Shown here: positions 7,899-16,115 of the stretch, one piece after another
How the letters are laid out: each line of letters starts with the position of its first letter
How positions within the stretch are numbered: the stretch's first letter is position 1
Assembly: GCA_014239155.1 (NCBI GenBank)
Contig: JAAZZQ010000022.1
Location: 124,001-188,000, forward strand
Direction: 5' to 3'
Length of the DNA: 64,000 bases
From: Lachnospiraceae bacterium
GTDB taxonomy: Bacteria > Bacillota > Clostridia > Lachnospirales > Lachnospiraceae
Translations under genes and position numbers: made by a program
The notes under the pieces: model-generated
The model's input: only the letters and a program-made list of their open reading frames with translations
The model's database searches: none
What the model was told of the DNA's origin: nothing

Positions 7899-8606
7899 AT
7901 GGTCCGCAAGTCATACAATAAAATAAATGAGTCCCGGGGGCATTTCTTGAAAACCTTTGAGCAACCTTTATCTGCCAAGGAGGAGACTGAATATCTGGAA
8001 GAAATGAACGGCGAAGATTTGGAGGCGGCCCATAGGGCAAGACAGATTCTGATTGAGAGAAATCTGCGTCTGGTGGCACATGTGTCCAAGAAATACATGG
8101 GGTGTGGAGAAGATATGGAGGACTTAATATCTATCGGCACCATAGGACTTATCAAGGCAGTGAATACTTTCAAGCCAGAGAAAGGAAGCAGGCTTGCTAC
8201 ATATGCTGCAAAATGTATAGACAACGAGCTGCTGATGATGTTTCGGGCAAGAAAAAAAGTTACGCGAGAAGTATCTTTATATGAACCGATTGGCACTGAT
8301 AAAGAGGGGAACGAAATCAATCTGATTGATGTCTGTGAACAGGAACAGCGCGATATTGTGGATGATATGGATATGGTGGCAAAACTTAGATGCTTGCACC
8401 GCCTGATAGAAGAAAAACTTGACGATAGAGAGCAGGAGATTATTCGTCTGCGATATGGTATTTTAGGAAAAAATTTTACTGGGGAGGAGATGACACAGCG
8501 GGATATTGGAAAACTTTTGGGTATTTCTAGAAGTTATGTATCAAGAATAGAAAAGAAAGCTTTGGGAAAGTTAAAAGCAGGCCTAGAAGCAGAAAATCTC
8601 TGTTAA
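7899..8606 (+). CDS. sigK: Sporulation sigma factor SigK
   Basis: The 235-residue protein is a Group 3 sigma-70 factor of the SigE/SigK class: IERNLRLVAHVSKKY and EDMEDLISIGTIGLIKAV (region 2), YEPIGTDKEGNEINLIDV (a SigK-specific linker, matching Bacillus SigK closely), and region 4 with ISRSYVSRIEKKALGKL. SigK drives late mother-cell genes during endospore formation. The gene is intact, with no interrupting skin element. The N-terminal ~20 residues (MVRKSYNKINESRGHF) are polar, unlike the hydrophobic pro-sequence of B. subtilis pro-SigK, so SpoIVFB-type processing is doubtful. The start follows GGAAAGG by seven bases. Confidence 0.93.
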   Translation: MVRKSYNKINESRGHFLKTFEQPLSAKEETEYLEEMNGEDLEAAHRARQILIERNLRLVAHVSKKYMGCGEDMEDLISIGTIGLIKAVNTFKPEKGSRLATYAAKCIDNELLMMFRARKKVTREVSLYEPIGTDKEGNEINLIDVCEQEQRDIVDDMDMVAKLRCLHRLIEEKLDDREQEIIRLRYGILGKNFTGEEMTQRDIGKLLGISRSYVSRIEKKALGKLKAGLEAENLC

Positions 8607-8610
8607 AGTG

Positions 8611-8660
8611 TGCTATTTTTTACATTTCACATGCTATTTTTTACATTTACATTGTAAATG
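8611..8660 (+). promoter_or_regulatory. Tandem 21-bp repeat and 17-bp palindrome
   Basis: The unit TGCTATTTTTTACATTT occurs twice in tandem (8611-8631 and 8632-8652). The second copy runs into a perfect palindrome CATTTACATTGTAAATG (8644-8660). Both lie 60-100 bases before the YifB-family gene, a plausible operator. Confidence 0.5.
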
Positions 8661-8716
8661 CAGACAGCCTATGGTATATATGACAAAGTACAATAGAAGC
8701 AAAGGAGCAGCAAGGA

Positions 8717-10258
8717 ATGTATAGCAGAGTGATAACAGGTGCCGTCAGTGGGATTGAGAGTGTGCTTGCAGCGGTCGAGGTTGACGCGTCGAAAGGCATG
8801 CCCGGTTTCGAGATGGTAGGACAGTTAAATAACGAGGTGCGGGAGGCAAGGGAGCGCGTCAGGGTAGCATTGAAAAATGTTTCTGTGGAAATTCCACCTA
8901 TGCGAATTACAGTCAGCATATCCCCAGCAGAAATGCGCAAGGAAGGGGCTTCTTATGATTTGCCAATTGCAGTTGGCATTCTGGTATCGTTGGGATTGAT
9001 ACCAGAAGAGGGAATTAAGAACACTTTGATAATAGGAGAACTTGGTCTGGATGGGGAAGTGCGCCTCGTCAGAGGTGTGCTGCCTATTGTGCAAAGAGCA
9101 AAACAGGAAAAGATAATGCGATGCATTGTGCCGATAGAAAATGTAAAAGAAGGCGCTGTAATTGGCGGCATTGAAATTATTGGGGTAAGGACCCTTCGCA
9201 ATACCATAGAGTATCTTAGAGAGGCTGAGGAGCGCAAGGCGCAGAGGATAGTGCCCGCTGAACAGACGTTGATGGAAAGCCTAGAGGAGACAATTGCAGA
9301 TGTTGATTTTGCAGAAGTGAACGGTCAGGAGTCCATAAAACGTGCAGTGGAGGTTGCAGCGGCTGGGTTCCACCACATATTGATGGTGGGGCCGCCAGGC
9401 TCTGGCAAGACTATGATTGCCAAACGAATACCAACGATTTTGCCAGACTTATCAATGGAGGAAAGTTTGGAAGTTTCCACGATATACAGTGTTGCAGGAC
9501 AGTTGGATAACAAAAAGGCACTGATTACTAGGAGGCCGTTTTTAGATCCGCACCACACAATTTCAGAACAGGCACTTGCAGGCGGCGGGCGGATTCCCCG
9601 GCCCGGCGTCATCTCGCTCGCGCACAGAGGGGTTCTTTTTATGGACGAGCTGCCAGAGTTTCGGCGCAACACCATAGAGATTCTCCGACAACCTCTTGAG
9701 GACAAGCGCATTCACATTGCCAGAACATACGGCAGTTTTGTCTATCCAGCGGATTTTATGCTAGTGGCTGCGATGAATCCATGTCCTTGTGGTCATTTTC
9801 CAGATAGAAATCGATGCAGCTGTTCAGAAGCCGAAATTAAAAAGTATCTTTCTAGGATTTCAGGACCAATCTTAGACCGAATTGATGTGGTAACAGAAGC
9901 CCCAAGAGTAGAGATTCGACAGTTGTCCGCGGAGATGCATAATGAGAGCAGTGTTGATATCAAGCAGCGTGTCTTAGAGGCAAGAGCACGTCAAGAATAC
10001 CGTTATAAAGACACAACCTATCAATTTAACGCAGAGCTGCGACCGGGTGATATCAAAGAATATTGCAAGTTAGATACAAAAACGCAGGAAATGATGGAGG
10101 AAGTATTTACCATGATGAATTTATCTGCGCGTGCATATCATAAGATTATAAAGGTAGCACGGACAATCGCAGATTTGGATAGGAAAGAAGACATTCTTGC
10201 GGAACATCTCAGCGAGGCGATTTGCTATAGAATGAATGATTATAAATATTGGAATTAG
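8717..10258 (+). CDS. YifB/ComM-like magnesium-chelatase-type AAA ATPase
   Basis: The 513-residue protein has the three-part architecture of the YifB/ComM family: an N-terminal Lon-like S5 domain (MYSRVITGAVSGIE, MRITVSISPAEMRKEG), a central AAA core with Walker A GPPGSGKT at residues 225-232 and Walker B GVLFMDELPEF, a Cys-rich insertion (NPCPCGHFPDRNRCSC), and the Mg_chelatase_C helical end. In naturally competent bacteria ComM is a branch-migration helicase assisting recombination of imported DNA. dprA starts 34 bases after its stop, supporting a shared DNA-uptake role. The start follows AAAGGAG. Confidence 0.93.
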   Translation: MYSRVITGAVSGIESVLAAVEVDASKGMPGFEMVGQLNNEVREARERVRVALKNVSVEIPPMRITVSISPAEMRKEGASYDLPIAVGILVSLGLIPEEGIKNTLIIGELGLDGEVRLVRGVLPIVQRAKQEKIMRCIVPIENVKEGAVIGGIEIIGVRTLRNTIEYLREAEERKAQRIVPAEQTLMESLEETIADVDFAEVNGQESIKRAVEVAAAGFHHILMVGPPGSGKTMIAKRIPTILPDLSMEESLEVSTIYSVAGQLDNKKALITRRPFLDPHHTISEQALAGGGRIPRPGVISLAHRGVLFMDELPEFRRNTIEILRQPLEDKRIHIARTYGSFVYPADFMLVAAMNPCPCGHFPDRNRCSCSEAEIKKYLSRISGPILDRIDVVTEAPRVEIRQLSAEMHNESSVDIKQRVLEARARQEYRYKDTTYQFNAELRPGDIKEYCKLDTKTQEMMEEVFTMMNLSARAYHKIIKVARTIADLDRKEDILAEHLSEAICYRMNDYKYWN

Positions 10259-10292
10259 CGTTTTCGATGAAATATTATTAAACAGGAGAATT

Positions 10293-11417
10293 ATGAGAGA
10301 GGATAAAGAAGGTATTGTACAACAAAAACAATATGCCTGTTGGCTTGACACAATTTACTGGATTGCGAGCGACACAAAGTATAAGCTTCTTAGGGCGGCG
10401 GGCAGTATTCAAAATGTCTATAATATGGAAGAAAGGCAGCTTGCAGCCATTATGGGACGAAAAGGGTGTGAGCGTTTCTGCCAGCATAGAAAGAGATATA
10501 CGCCGCAGAAAGTATGGAATTATATAAAAGAGTTGGGGATTCGTTATACATACTGTGAGGATTCGGATTTTCCCAGAAAGCTTGTTTGCATTCCAGACCC
10601 GCCTTTTGGCATCTTTTATAAAGGACAGCTTCCGGCAAAGAATGTTGCGGCAGTAGCTATAATTGGAGCAAGGAAGTGCAGCGAGTATGGTAAGCATATG
10701 GCTGAAACCTTTGCTTTGGCATTTGCATCACAAGGTATTGATATTATAAGCGGAATGGCACAAGGGATAGATGGCATAAGCCAAAAAGCTGCGTTGGAAG
10801 CAGGGGGCAATTCCTATGCTGTGCTTGGATGCGGCGTTGACATTGTATATCCCAAATCCAATGAAAAACTTTATTATCAGCTTTTAGAACATGGGGGAGT
10901 ACTGTCGGAGTATCCACCACAGATGGAGCCAAGACCAATGCTGTTTCCGCCAAGAAATCGAATAATTAGTGCATTGTCGGATGTAGTGTTAGTAGTGGAG
11001 GCGCGGGAAAAGAGTGGCACGTTAATTACGGTGGATATGGCGCTAGAACAAGGGAAAGAAGTGTACACGGTTCCGGGAAGATGTACGGACAGCCTTAGTA
11101 TGGGGTGCAATCGACTGTTGCGTCAGGGAGCGGTGACTGCGACTGTGCCAGAGGATATTATTGAGGATATGCGCTGGGGAGCACTACCACAAAAAATTGA
11201 TAAACAGACCTCAAAGGTTTCTTGGGAAAAACTCTCCACAATAGCACAGGAAGTCTATGCAATTATCGGTGTTTTGCCAGTTACACAGGAAAGAATTGTC
11301 TCTTTGCTGCGGGAAAAAAAGAAAACATTTACAGTACCACAGATTTGTCAGGGACTTGTCGAGCTGGAATTAAAGGGTTTTATTATCTTTGCTAACAGAC
11401 AGTATAAAAGAACTTAG
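10293..11417 (+). CDS. dprA: DNA-processing protein DprA (Smf)
   Basis: The ~374-residue protein has the DprA Rossmann-like core: GARKCSEYGKHMAETFA, SGMAQGIDGISQKAAL, GGNSYAVLGCGVDIVYP, PRNRIISALSDVVLVVEA and KSGTLITVDMALEQGKEVY. A C-terminal winged-helix segment (residues ~310-374) matches the DprA_WH domain. It protects incoming single-stranded DNA and loads RecA during transformation. The ATG at 10293 is chosen because ACAGGAGAA lies just before it; an in-frame ATG at 10236 would overlap the upstream gene without a binding site. topA follows after a palindromic element and its own promoter, as in B. subtilis (smf-topA). Confidence 0.95.
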   Translation: MREDKEGIVQQKQYACWLDTIYWIASDTKYKLLRAAGSIQNVYNMEERQLAAIMGRKGCERFCQHRKRYTPQKVWNYIKELGIRYTYCEDSDFPRKLVCIPDPPFGIFYKGQLPAKNVAAVAIIGARKCSEYGKHMAETFALAFASQGIDIISGMAQGIDGISQKAALEAGGNSYAVLGCGVDIVYPKSNEKLYYQLLEHGGVLSEYPPQMEPRPMLFPPRNRIISALSDVVLVVEAREKSGTLITVDMALEQGKEVYTVPGRCTDSLSMGCNRLLRQGAVTATVPEDIIEDMRWGALPQKIDKQTSKVSWEKLSTIAQEVYAIIGVLPVTQERIVSLLREKKKTFTVPQICQGLVELELKGFIIFANRQYKRT

Positions 11418-11418
11418 A

Positions 11419-11500
11419 ATGTGTTTGAAAGATTCCTTGCGTGATATTTGCGCCAAATTGTGATGCATATCTGAATAGAAAGCATTTTTCAAACACGCTC
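11419..11500. repeat. Palindromic element between dprA and topA
   Basis: GTGTTTGAAA (11421-11430) and TTTCAAACAC (11487-11496) are exact inverted repeats bounding ~76 bases, right after the dprA stop. The ends and lack of a T-run fit a short mobile element better than a simple terminator, although the stem could end dprA transcription. Confidence 0.55.
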
Positions 11501-11600
11501 TAAAATTTGATAGATTTTGGTATATAATTTTCACTACTTTTGTAAAGGCGTGAAAAGGAGCGACAACATAAAATAATTGATAGATTTTACAAAATATTAC

Positions 11601-11629
11601 TTGCCACAAGTTTAAAATTAGGTTATAGT
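11601..11629 (+). promoter_or_regulatory. topA promoter
   Basis: TTGCCA (11601-11606) and TATAGT (11624-11629) are separated by 17 bases, about 40 bases before the topA start. The same hexamers and spacing form the nagB promoter on the other strand. Confidence 0.7.
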
Positions 11630-11670
11630 GGTGAACGTAAGTCAAGAATAAGAAATTAAGAGGTAACAGT

Positions 11671-13758
11671 ATGGCAAAATATTTGGTGATAGTTGAGTCA
11701 CCCGCGAAAGTAAAGACAATCAAAAAATTTCTGGGTGCAAATTATGAGGTATTGGCGAGCAACGGTCATGTGCGCGATATGCCCAAAAGCCAACTGGGAT
11801 TTGATGCGGAAAATGATTACGAACCGAAATATATAACCATTCGTGGAAAGGGAGACATTCTGGCAAAGCTTCGCAAGGAAGTAAAGAAAGCAGATAAAAT
11901 CTATCTTGCAACGGACCCTGACCGCGAGGGAGAGGCAATCTCATGGCATTTGTATATTGCTCTGAAATTAGAGGGCAAAAAGGTATATCGCATTACATTT
12001 AACGAAATCACAAAAAATGCGGTAAAGGAATCTTTCAAGAATCCAAGAGAGATTGATATGAGTTTGGTTGATGCGCAGCAAGCGCGCCGTATGCTTGACC
12101 GAATGGTAGGGTATCGGATTTCACCGCTTCTGTGGGCAAAGATTAAGAGAGGATTGAGCGCGGGAAGAGTACAGTCTGTAGCGTTGCGCATTATCTGCGA
12201 CAGGGAAGATGAAATCAATGCTTTTATTCCAGAAGAATACTGGACATTGGATGCAACATTGAAAATAAAAGGGGAGAAAAAACCTCTTATAGCAAAGTAT
12301 CATGGCACTGGAGAGAAAAAGACAGAGATTTCTTCTAAGGAAGAGATGGACAAAATTTTAAGAGAACTAGAAGGGGCAAAGTTTGCCGTCACAGATATAA
12401 AAAAGGGAGAGCGTGTTAAGAAAGCGCCGCTGCCCTTCACAACATCAACATTGCAGCAGGAGGCAAGCAAGACGTTAAATTTCTCCACACAGAAGACAAT
12501 GCGTCTGGCACAACAGCTCTATGAAGGTGTGGAACTAAAAGGGCAGGGAACTGTTGGTATTATTACGTATCTGCGAACAGATTCGACCAGAATTTCTGAT
12601 GAGGCTGCCGCTTCTTCCAAAGAGTACATTGCTAAAAATTATGGAGATGCGTATACAGCGGAGGCTGTGGCAGAAAAGAAAAAAGAGCAGAAAATACAAG
12701 ATGCGCATGAGGCGATACGCCCGACAGATATCAATAACACTCCAGCAGATTTAAAGGAGTCTTTGAGTCGGGACCAGTTTCGCTTGTATCAACTTATCTG
12801 GAAACGGTTTACAGCAAGCCGCATGACACCCGCGAAGTTTGAGACAACTTCCATAAAAATTGACGCGGAGGGACATCACTTTACAGTGTCCGCGTCTAAA
12901 CTAGATTTTGACGGATTTATGAGTGTCTACAAAGAGGCAGATGAAGAGAAAGCAGTATCCAACACGCTTGTGAAAGATATCACAAAAGAGGCACAACTTT
13001 CCTTAGAGGCGTTGGATCCCAAACAGCATTTTACGCAGCCGCCTCCACATTATACGGAGGCATCACTTGTAAGAGCACTCGAGGAGCTTGGAATTGGGCG
13101 GCCTAGTACTTATGCGCCGACAATCACAACAATTATGGCAAGACGCTACGTAGTAAAAGAGGACAAAAACCTCTATGTTTCCGAGTTGGGCGAAGTAGTC
13201 AACAATATGATGAAAGATGCATTTCCGTCAATAGTGGATGTGAATTTCACGGCGAATCTTGAAGCTTTGCTCGACAAGGTGGAAGATGGTGCAATTGGCT
13301 GGAAGACAGTGGTAGGAAATTTTTATCCGGATTTGGATGAGGCGGTGAAGAATGCGGAGAAAGAACTTGATGAGGTAGAAATTGCTGACGAAGTATCCGA
13401 TGAATTGTGCGATGTATGTGGTAGAAATATGGTTATTAAATATGGACCACACGGTAAATTTCTTGCTTGCCCGGGATTTCCAGAGTGCAAAAACACAAAA
13501 CCTTATTTTGAGAAGATTGGTGTATCTTGTCCAAAGTGCGGCAAGGAAGTTGTTATCAGAAAGACGAAAAAAGGCAGAAGATATTATGGCTGTGAGGCGA
13601 TACCAGAATGTGACTTTATGGTATGGCAAAAGCCTTCCAAAGAAAAGTGTGATCGCTGTGGCGGTATTATGCTAATCAAGGGAAATAAGCTTGTGTGTGC
13701 GAATGAGCAGTGCGGTTTTGTGAAAAAGATAGAGGATATTGATACAGTGACATCATAA
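11671..13758 (+). CDS. topA: DNA topoisomerase I
   Basis: The 695-residue type IA topoisomerase relaxes negative supercoils. The N-terminal TOPRIM domain shows YLVIVESPAKVKTIKKFL and DPDREGEAISWHL; the active-site tyrosine is Y300 in IITYLRTDSTRIS. The C terminus carries three zinc-ribbon modules with paired cysteines (CDVC..CPGFPEC, CPKC..CEAIPEC, CDRC..CANEQC), the usual number for Firmicutes. The start follows AAGAGG by eight bases. It is bounded by its own promoter and a strong terminator. In B. subtilis trmFO, xerC and hslVU follow topA; here only codY does. Confidence 0.97.
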   Translation: MAKYLVIVESPAKVKTIKKFLGANYEVLASNGHVRDMPKSQLGFDAENDYEPKYITIRGKGDILAKLRKEVKKADKIYLATDPDREGEAISWHLYIALKLEGKKVYRITFNEITKNAVKESFKNPREIDMSLVDAQQARRMLDRMVGYRISPLLWAKIKRGLSAGRVQSVALRIICDREDEINAFIPEEYWTLDATLKIKGEKKPLIAKYHGTGEKKTEISSKEEMDKILRELEGAKFAVTDIKKGERVKKAPLPFTTSTLQQEASKTLNFSTQKTMRLAQQLYEGVELKGQGTVGIITYLRTDSTRISDEAAASSKEYIAKNYGDAYTAEAVAEKKKEQKIQDAHEAIRPTDINNTPADLKESLSRDQFRLYQLIWKRFTASRMTPAKFETTSIKIDAEGHHFTVSASKLDFDGFMSVYKEADEEKAVSNTLVKDITKEAQLSLEALDPKQHFTQPPPHYTEASLVRALEELGIGRPSTYAPTITTIMARRYVVKEDKNLYVSELGEVVNNMMKDAFPSIVDVNFTANLEALLDKVEDGAIGWKTVVGNFYPDLDEAVKNAEKELDEVEIADEVSDELCDVCGRNMVIKYGPHGKFLACPGFPECKNTKPYFEKIGVSCPKCGKEVVIRKTKKGRRYYGCEAIPECDFMVWQKPSKEKCDRCGGIMLIKGNKLVCANEQCGFVKKIEDIDTVTS

Positions 13759-13759
13759 A

Positions 13760-13808
13760 AAAGAGCTGTGAAATAATGAGATAATCATTTTTTTCACAGC
13801 TCTTTTTT
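13760..13808 (+). terminator. topA terminator
   Basis: AAAGAGCTGTGA (13760-13771) pairs perfectly with TCACAGCTCTTT (13794-13805), followed by TTT. It begins two bases after the topA stop codon. Confidence 0.9.
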
Positions 13809-13900
13809 ATGCACATGGGCACCCAAAGGAATATTGTCAGCGAAGCTGACGGGTGTCCAGCGCGCGAGTAGGGAAAGTAACCTTCTCTACTCGATTGCAC
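13809..13900. repeat. Modular two-hairpin element, copy 2
   Basis: It begins at the end of the topA terminator T-run. Hairpin 1: GGGCACCC (13817-13824) pairs with GGGTGTCC (13851-13858) with one wobble; bulge AAAGGAATATT (13825-13835); inner stem GTCAGC/GCTGAC (13836-13841, 13845-13850). Hairpin 2: GAGTAG (13866-13871) with CTACTC (13887-13892) and further imperfect pairing. It differs from copy 1 at about a dozen positions, most of them in loops or outside stem 1. Confidence 0.85.
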
Positions 13901-13995
13901 ATATGCACCTAAATTGCTACAATCGTTTCAATATTTTTTACATTATAGAAATTAAAAGAAATTGTAAAGTATTATTGAATTATTGACTGAAACTA

Positions 13996-14024
13996 TTGAA
14001 AAATAGAGATACGTATGTTAAAAT
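13996..14024 (+). promoter_or_regulatory. codY promoter
   Basis: TTGAAA (13996-14001) and TAAAAT (14019-14024), 17 bases apart, lie 83 bases before the codY start. No good CodY box was seen in this leader. Confidence 0.5.
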
Positions 14025-14106
14025 TTAGTATCAATAGGACTTTTTGACGGAGAAATTGCAGAAGTTCATATGAGCTGCAGACAATAAAAGGACTTGGAGG
14101 TTTGTT

Positions 14107-14892
14107 ATGGGTAGCGTACAATTATTAGATAAAACGAGAAAGATAGGAAAACTTTTACACAACAATAATTCCAGCAAAGTGGTTTTTAATGATATCTGCA
14201 AGGTAATCCGAGATATTGTGGACTCGAATGTATTGGTAATTAGCAAAAAAGGAAAAGTGCTGGGCATAGGAAAATGTGAAGGTGTAGATGAACTAAAGGA
14301 ACTTGTCGAGGATAATGTAGGCGGATTTATTGATCCGATGTTAAATGAGCGGCTTCTGGGAGTGCTTTCCACAAAAGAAAATGTAAACCTTGCCACTCTG
14401 GGATTTGAGAGTGAGGATATCCGCAAGTATCAGGCGGTCATTACACCGATTGAGATTGCAGGGGAGCGTCTAGGAACGTTATTTATATATAAGTGCAATG
14501 AGCAGTATGACATTGATGATATTATTTTGTGTGAGTATGGTGTGACTGTTGTTGGGCTTGAGATGCTTCGCGCTGTGAGTGAGGAGAATGCAGAGGAAAG
14601 CCGCAAGATTGCAGTTGTAAAATCTGCGATTTCTACACTGTCTTTTTCCGAGATGGAAGCAATCACGCATATTTTTGATGAGCTGAATGGCACGGAAGGG
14701 ATTTTGGTTGCCAGTAAAATTGCGGATCGTGTAGGTATTACAAGAAGCGTGATTGTAAATGCGCTTCGCAAATTTGAGAGCGCAGGTGTAATTGAGTCGC
14801 GTTCTTCAGGAATGAAGGGAACTTATATCAAGGTTCTCAATGATGTCGTGTTTGAGGAAGTGGAAGCGCTAAAACGGCAACTGAACAAATAA
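14107..14892 (+). CDS. codY: Global nutritional regulator CodY
   Basis: The 261-residue protein matches CodY along its length. The N-terminal GAF domain (residues ~1-155) binds branched-chain amino acids. The C-terminal winged helix contains the nearly invariant stretch ASKIADRVGITRSVIV followed by NALRKFESAGVIES and SGMKGTYIKV. CodY, activated by isoleucine/valine/leucine and often GTP, represses starvation genes at AATTTTCWGAAAATT boxes. Such boxes occur inside the flgB promoter (15071-15085) and just upstream of the motA promoter (30065-30079), so it probably controls the adjacent flagellar locus. It is monocistronic here, closed by a terminator. The start follows TTGGAGG. Confidence 0.97.
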   Translation: MGSVQLLDKTRKIGKLLHNNNSSKVVFNDICKVIRDIVDSNVLVISKKGKVLGIGKCEGVDELKELVEDNVGGFIDPMLNERLLGVLSTKENVNLATLGFESEDIRKYQAVITPIEIAGERLGTLFIYKCNEQYDIDDIILCEYGVTVVGLEMLRAVSEENAEESRKIAVVKSAISTLSFSEMEAITHIFDELNGTEGILVASKIADRVGITRSVIVNALRKFESAGVIESRSSGMKGTYIKVLNDVVFEEVEALKRQLNK

Positions 14893-14939
14893 TGGTTTGA
14901 AATTGCGGCAATAATTTGAATTGTATCAATATAATATAA

Positions 14940-14986
14940 AAAAGACTTATCTTACGTATTTATCAGGAAAAGATAAGTCTTTTTTT
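14940..14986 (+). terminator. codY terminator
   Basis: AAAAGACTTATCTT (14940-14953) pairs perfectly with AAGATAAGTCTTTT (14970-14983), with the T-run continuing to 14986. It separates codY from the flagellar promoter. Confidence 0.9.
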
Positions 14987-15004
14987 GATTTTGGGATTAA
15001 AATA

Positions 15005-15150
15005 ATGGATTTACATAACAGAGTAAAACAAATTCACATAATATTGCAAAATAATGAAAAAAATACTTGAAATATTCTGAAAATAATCTATAATAGAGTA
15101 AGAAAGACGATATATTATGTAAATCCATATGAGGGGTATTTGGTTTACAT
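15005..15150 (+). promoter_or_regulatory. Repeated GGATTTACAT sites around the flgB promoter
   Basis: ATGGATTTACAT (15005-15016) is upstream of the promoter; its exact reverse complement ATGTAAATCCAT (15117-15128) and the relative TTTGGTTTACAT (15139-15150) are downstream. The last two also form a hairpin (15119-15130 with 15137-15148) in the flgB leader. They may bind an unidentified regulator or fold in RNA. Confidence 0.45.
15067..15094 (+). promoter_or_regulatory. flgB operon promoter with embedded CodY box
   Basis: TTGAAA (15067-15072) and TATAAT (15089-15094) are 16 bases apart, a good SigA promoter 87 bases before flgB. Between them, AATATTCTGAAAATA (15071-15085) matches 13 of 15 positions of the CodY box, including the full TTCTGAAAAT core. 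A bound repressor would block polymerase. Confidence 0.7.
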
Positions 15151-15180
15151 AGAATCAGATTATGAAAAGGAGGAGTAGAC

Positions 15181-15573
15181 ATGTTAAACAACTCAGGTGT
15201 ATTTGACTACATTAATGTTTTGGGAACTTCATTAGATGCAGCGTCAACAAGAAATGACATTATCAATCATAATATTGCAAATGTGAACACACCCAACTAT
15301 AAGAGGAAGGATATTCGTTTTGAGACAGAGCTAAAACATGCATTTGCAAGAGCAAGTGAAGACACTGTGGATGCGAGAGTGAAAAATTTAGATTTGGAGG
15401 CATTGACTCCTGAAATTTACACGGATTATGCAGAGTTATCTTTTCGGTATGACGGAAATAACGTGGACATTAACAATGAGAATGCTATTCTTGCAAAAAA
15501 TCAGATTAAATATAATGGAATGATGGATTTGTTGAATAAAAATTTCTCGCAGTTAAAGTCAGTAATGAAATAG
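15181..15573 (+). CDS. flgB: Flagellar proximal rod protein FlgB
   Basis: The 130-residue protein is a proximal rod subunit exported by the flagellar type III system. The N-terminal rod signature is present (STRNDIINHNIANVNTPNYK), as is the C-terminal D0 helix ending in MMDLLNKNFSQLKSVMK. Length is normal. It opens the fla/che operon, 87 bases downstream of the SigA/CodY promoter, after AAGGAGGAG. flgC begins 12 bases after its stop. Confidence 0.96.
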   Translation: MLNNSGVFDYINVLGTSLDAASTRNDIINHNIANVNTPNYKRKDIRFETELKHAFARASEDTVDARVKNLDLEALTPEIYTDYAELSFRYDGNNVDINNENAILAKNQIKYNGMMDLLNKNFSQLKSVMK

Positions 15574-15585
15574 GAGGGCGATTAA

Positions 15586-16080
15586 ATGGGAATCTTTGAT
15601 TCGTTTGATATCAGTGCATCAGGAATGTCCGCTGAGCGATATCGCATGGATATTATCTCGCAGAATATGGCAAATGCACATTCGACAAGAACAGAAGATG
15701 GTACACCATATGTCAGAAAAGTTGTTACTTTTCAGGAAAAGACAGACACAAAGAACAGAAAGTTTTCACATATGTTGGATACCGCGTTCAGCAATCTGAG
15801 CGGCAGACCGCTTGGCTGTACTAATTCGGCAGAATTAGCAAGCCCAGGAACAGGAGTGAAGGTGGGAGGATTGTATGAAGATACATGGACTGAGGATGTG
15901 ATGGCTTATGACCCAGAGCATCCAGATGCAGATGAGAACGGTTATGTACACTATCCCAATGTAAACGTCATTACAGAGATGACAAATATGATTGATGCAA
16001 GTAGGGGGTATGAGGCAAACCAGGCAGCTTTTGAGGCGACAAAGGCGATGGCAAGCAAAGGGTTGGAAATGAATTTTTAG
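15586..16080 (+). CDS. flgC: Flagellar proximal rod protein FlgC
   Basis: The 164-residue rod subunit has the conserved N-terminal helix (DISASGMSAERYRMDIISQN, NMANAHSTRTEDG) and the C-terminal helix with MIDASRGYEANQAAFEATKA. It assembles with FlgB and FliE between the MS ring and distal rod. The start follows TAGGAGG by eight bases. Its place between flgB and fliE is the canonical order. Confidence 0.96.
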   Translation: MGIFDSFDISASGMSAERYRMDIISQNMANAHSTRTEDGTPYVRKVVTFQEKTDTKNRKFSHMLDTAFSNLSGRPLGCTNSAELASPGTGVKVGGLYEDTWTEDVMAYDPEHPDADENGYVHYPNVNVITEMTNMIDASRGYEANQAAFEATKAMASKGLEMNF

Positions 16081-16115
16081 GAATTAGATAAGGGAGAGTA
16101 TAGGGGGAAAGAGCG

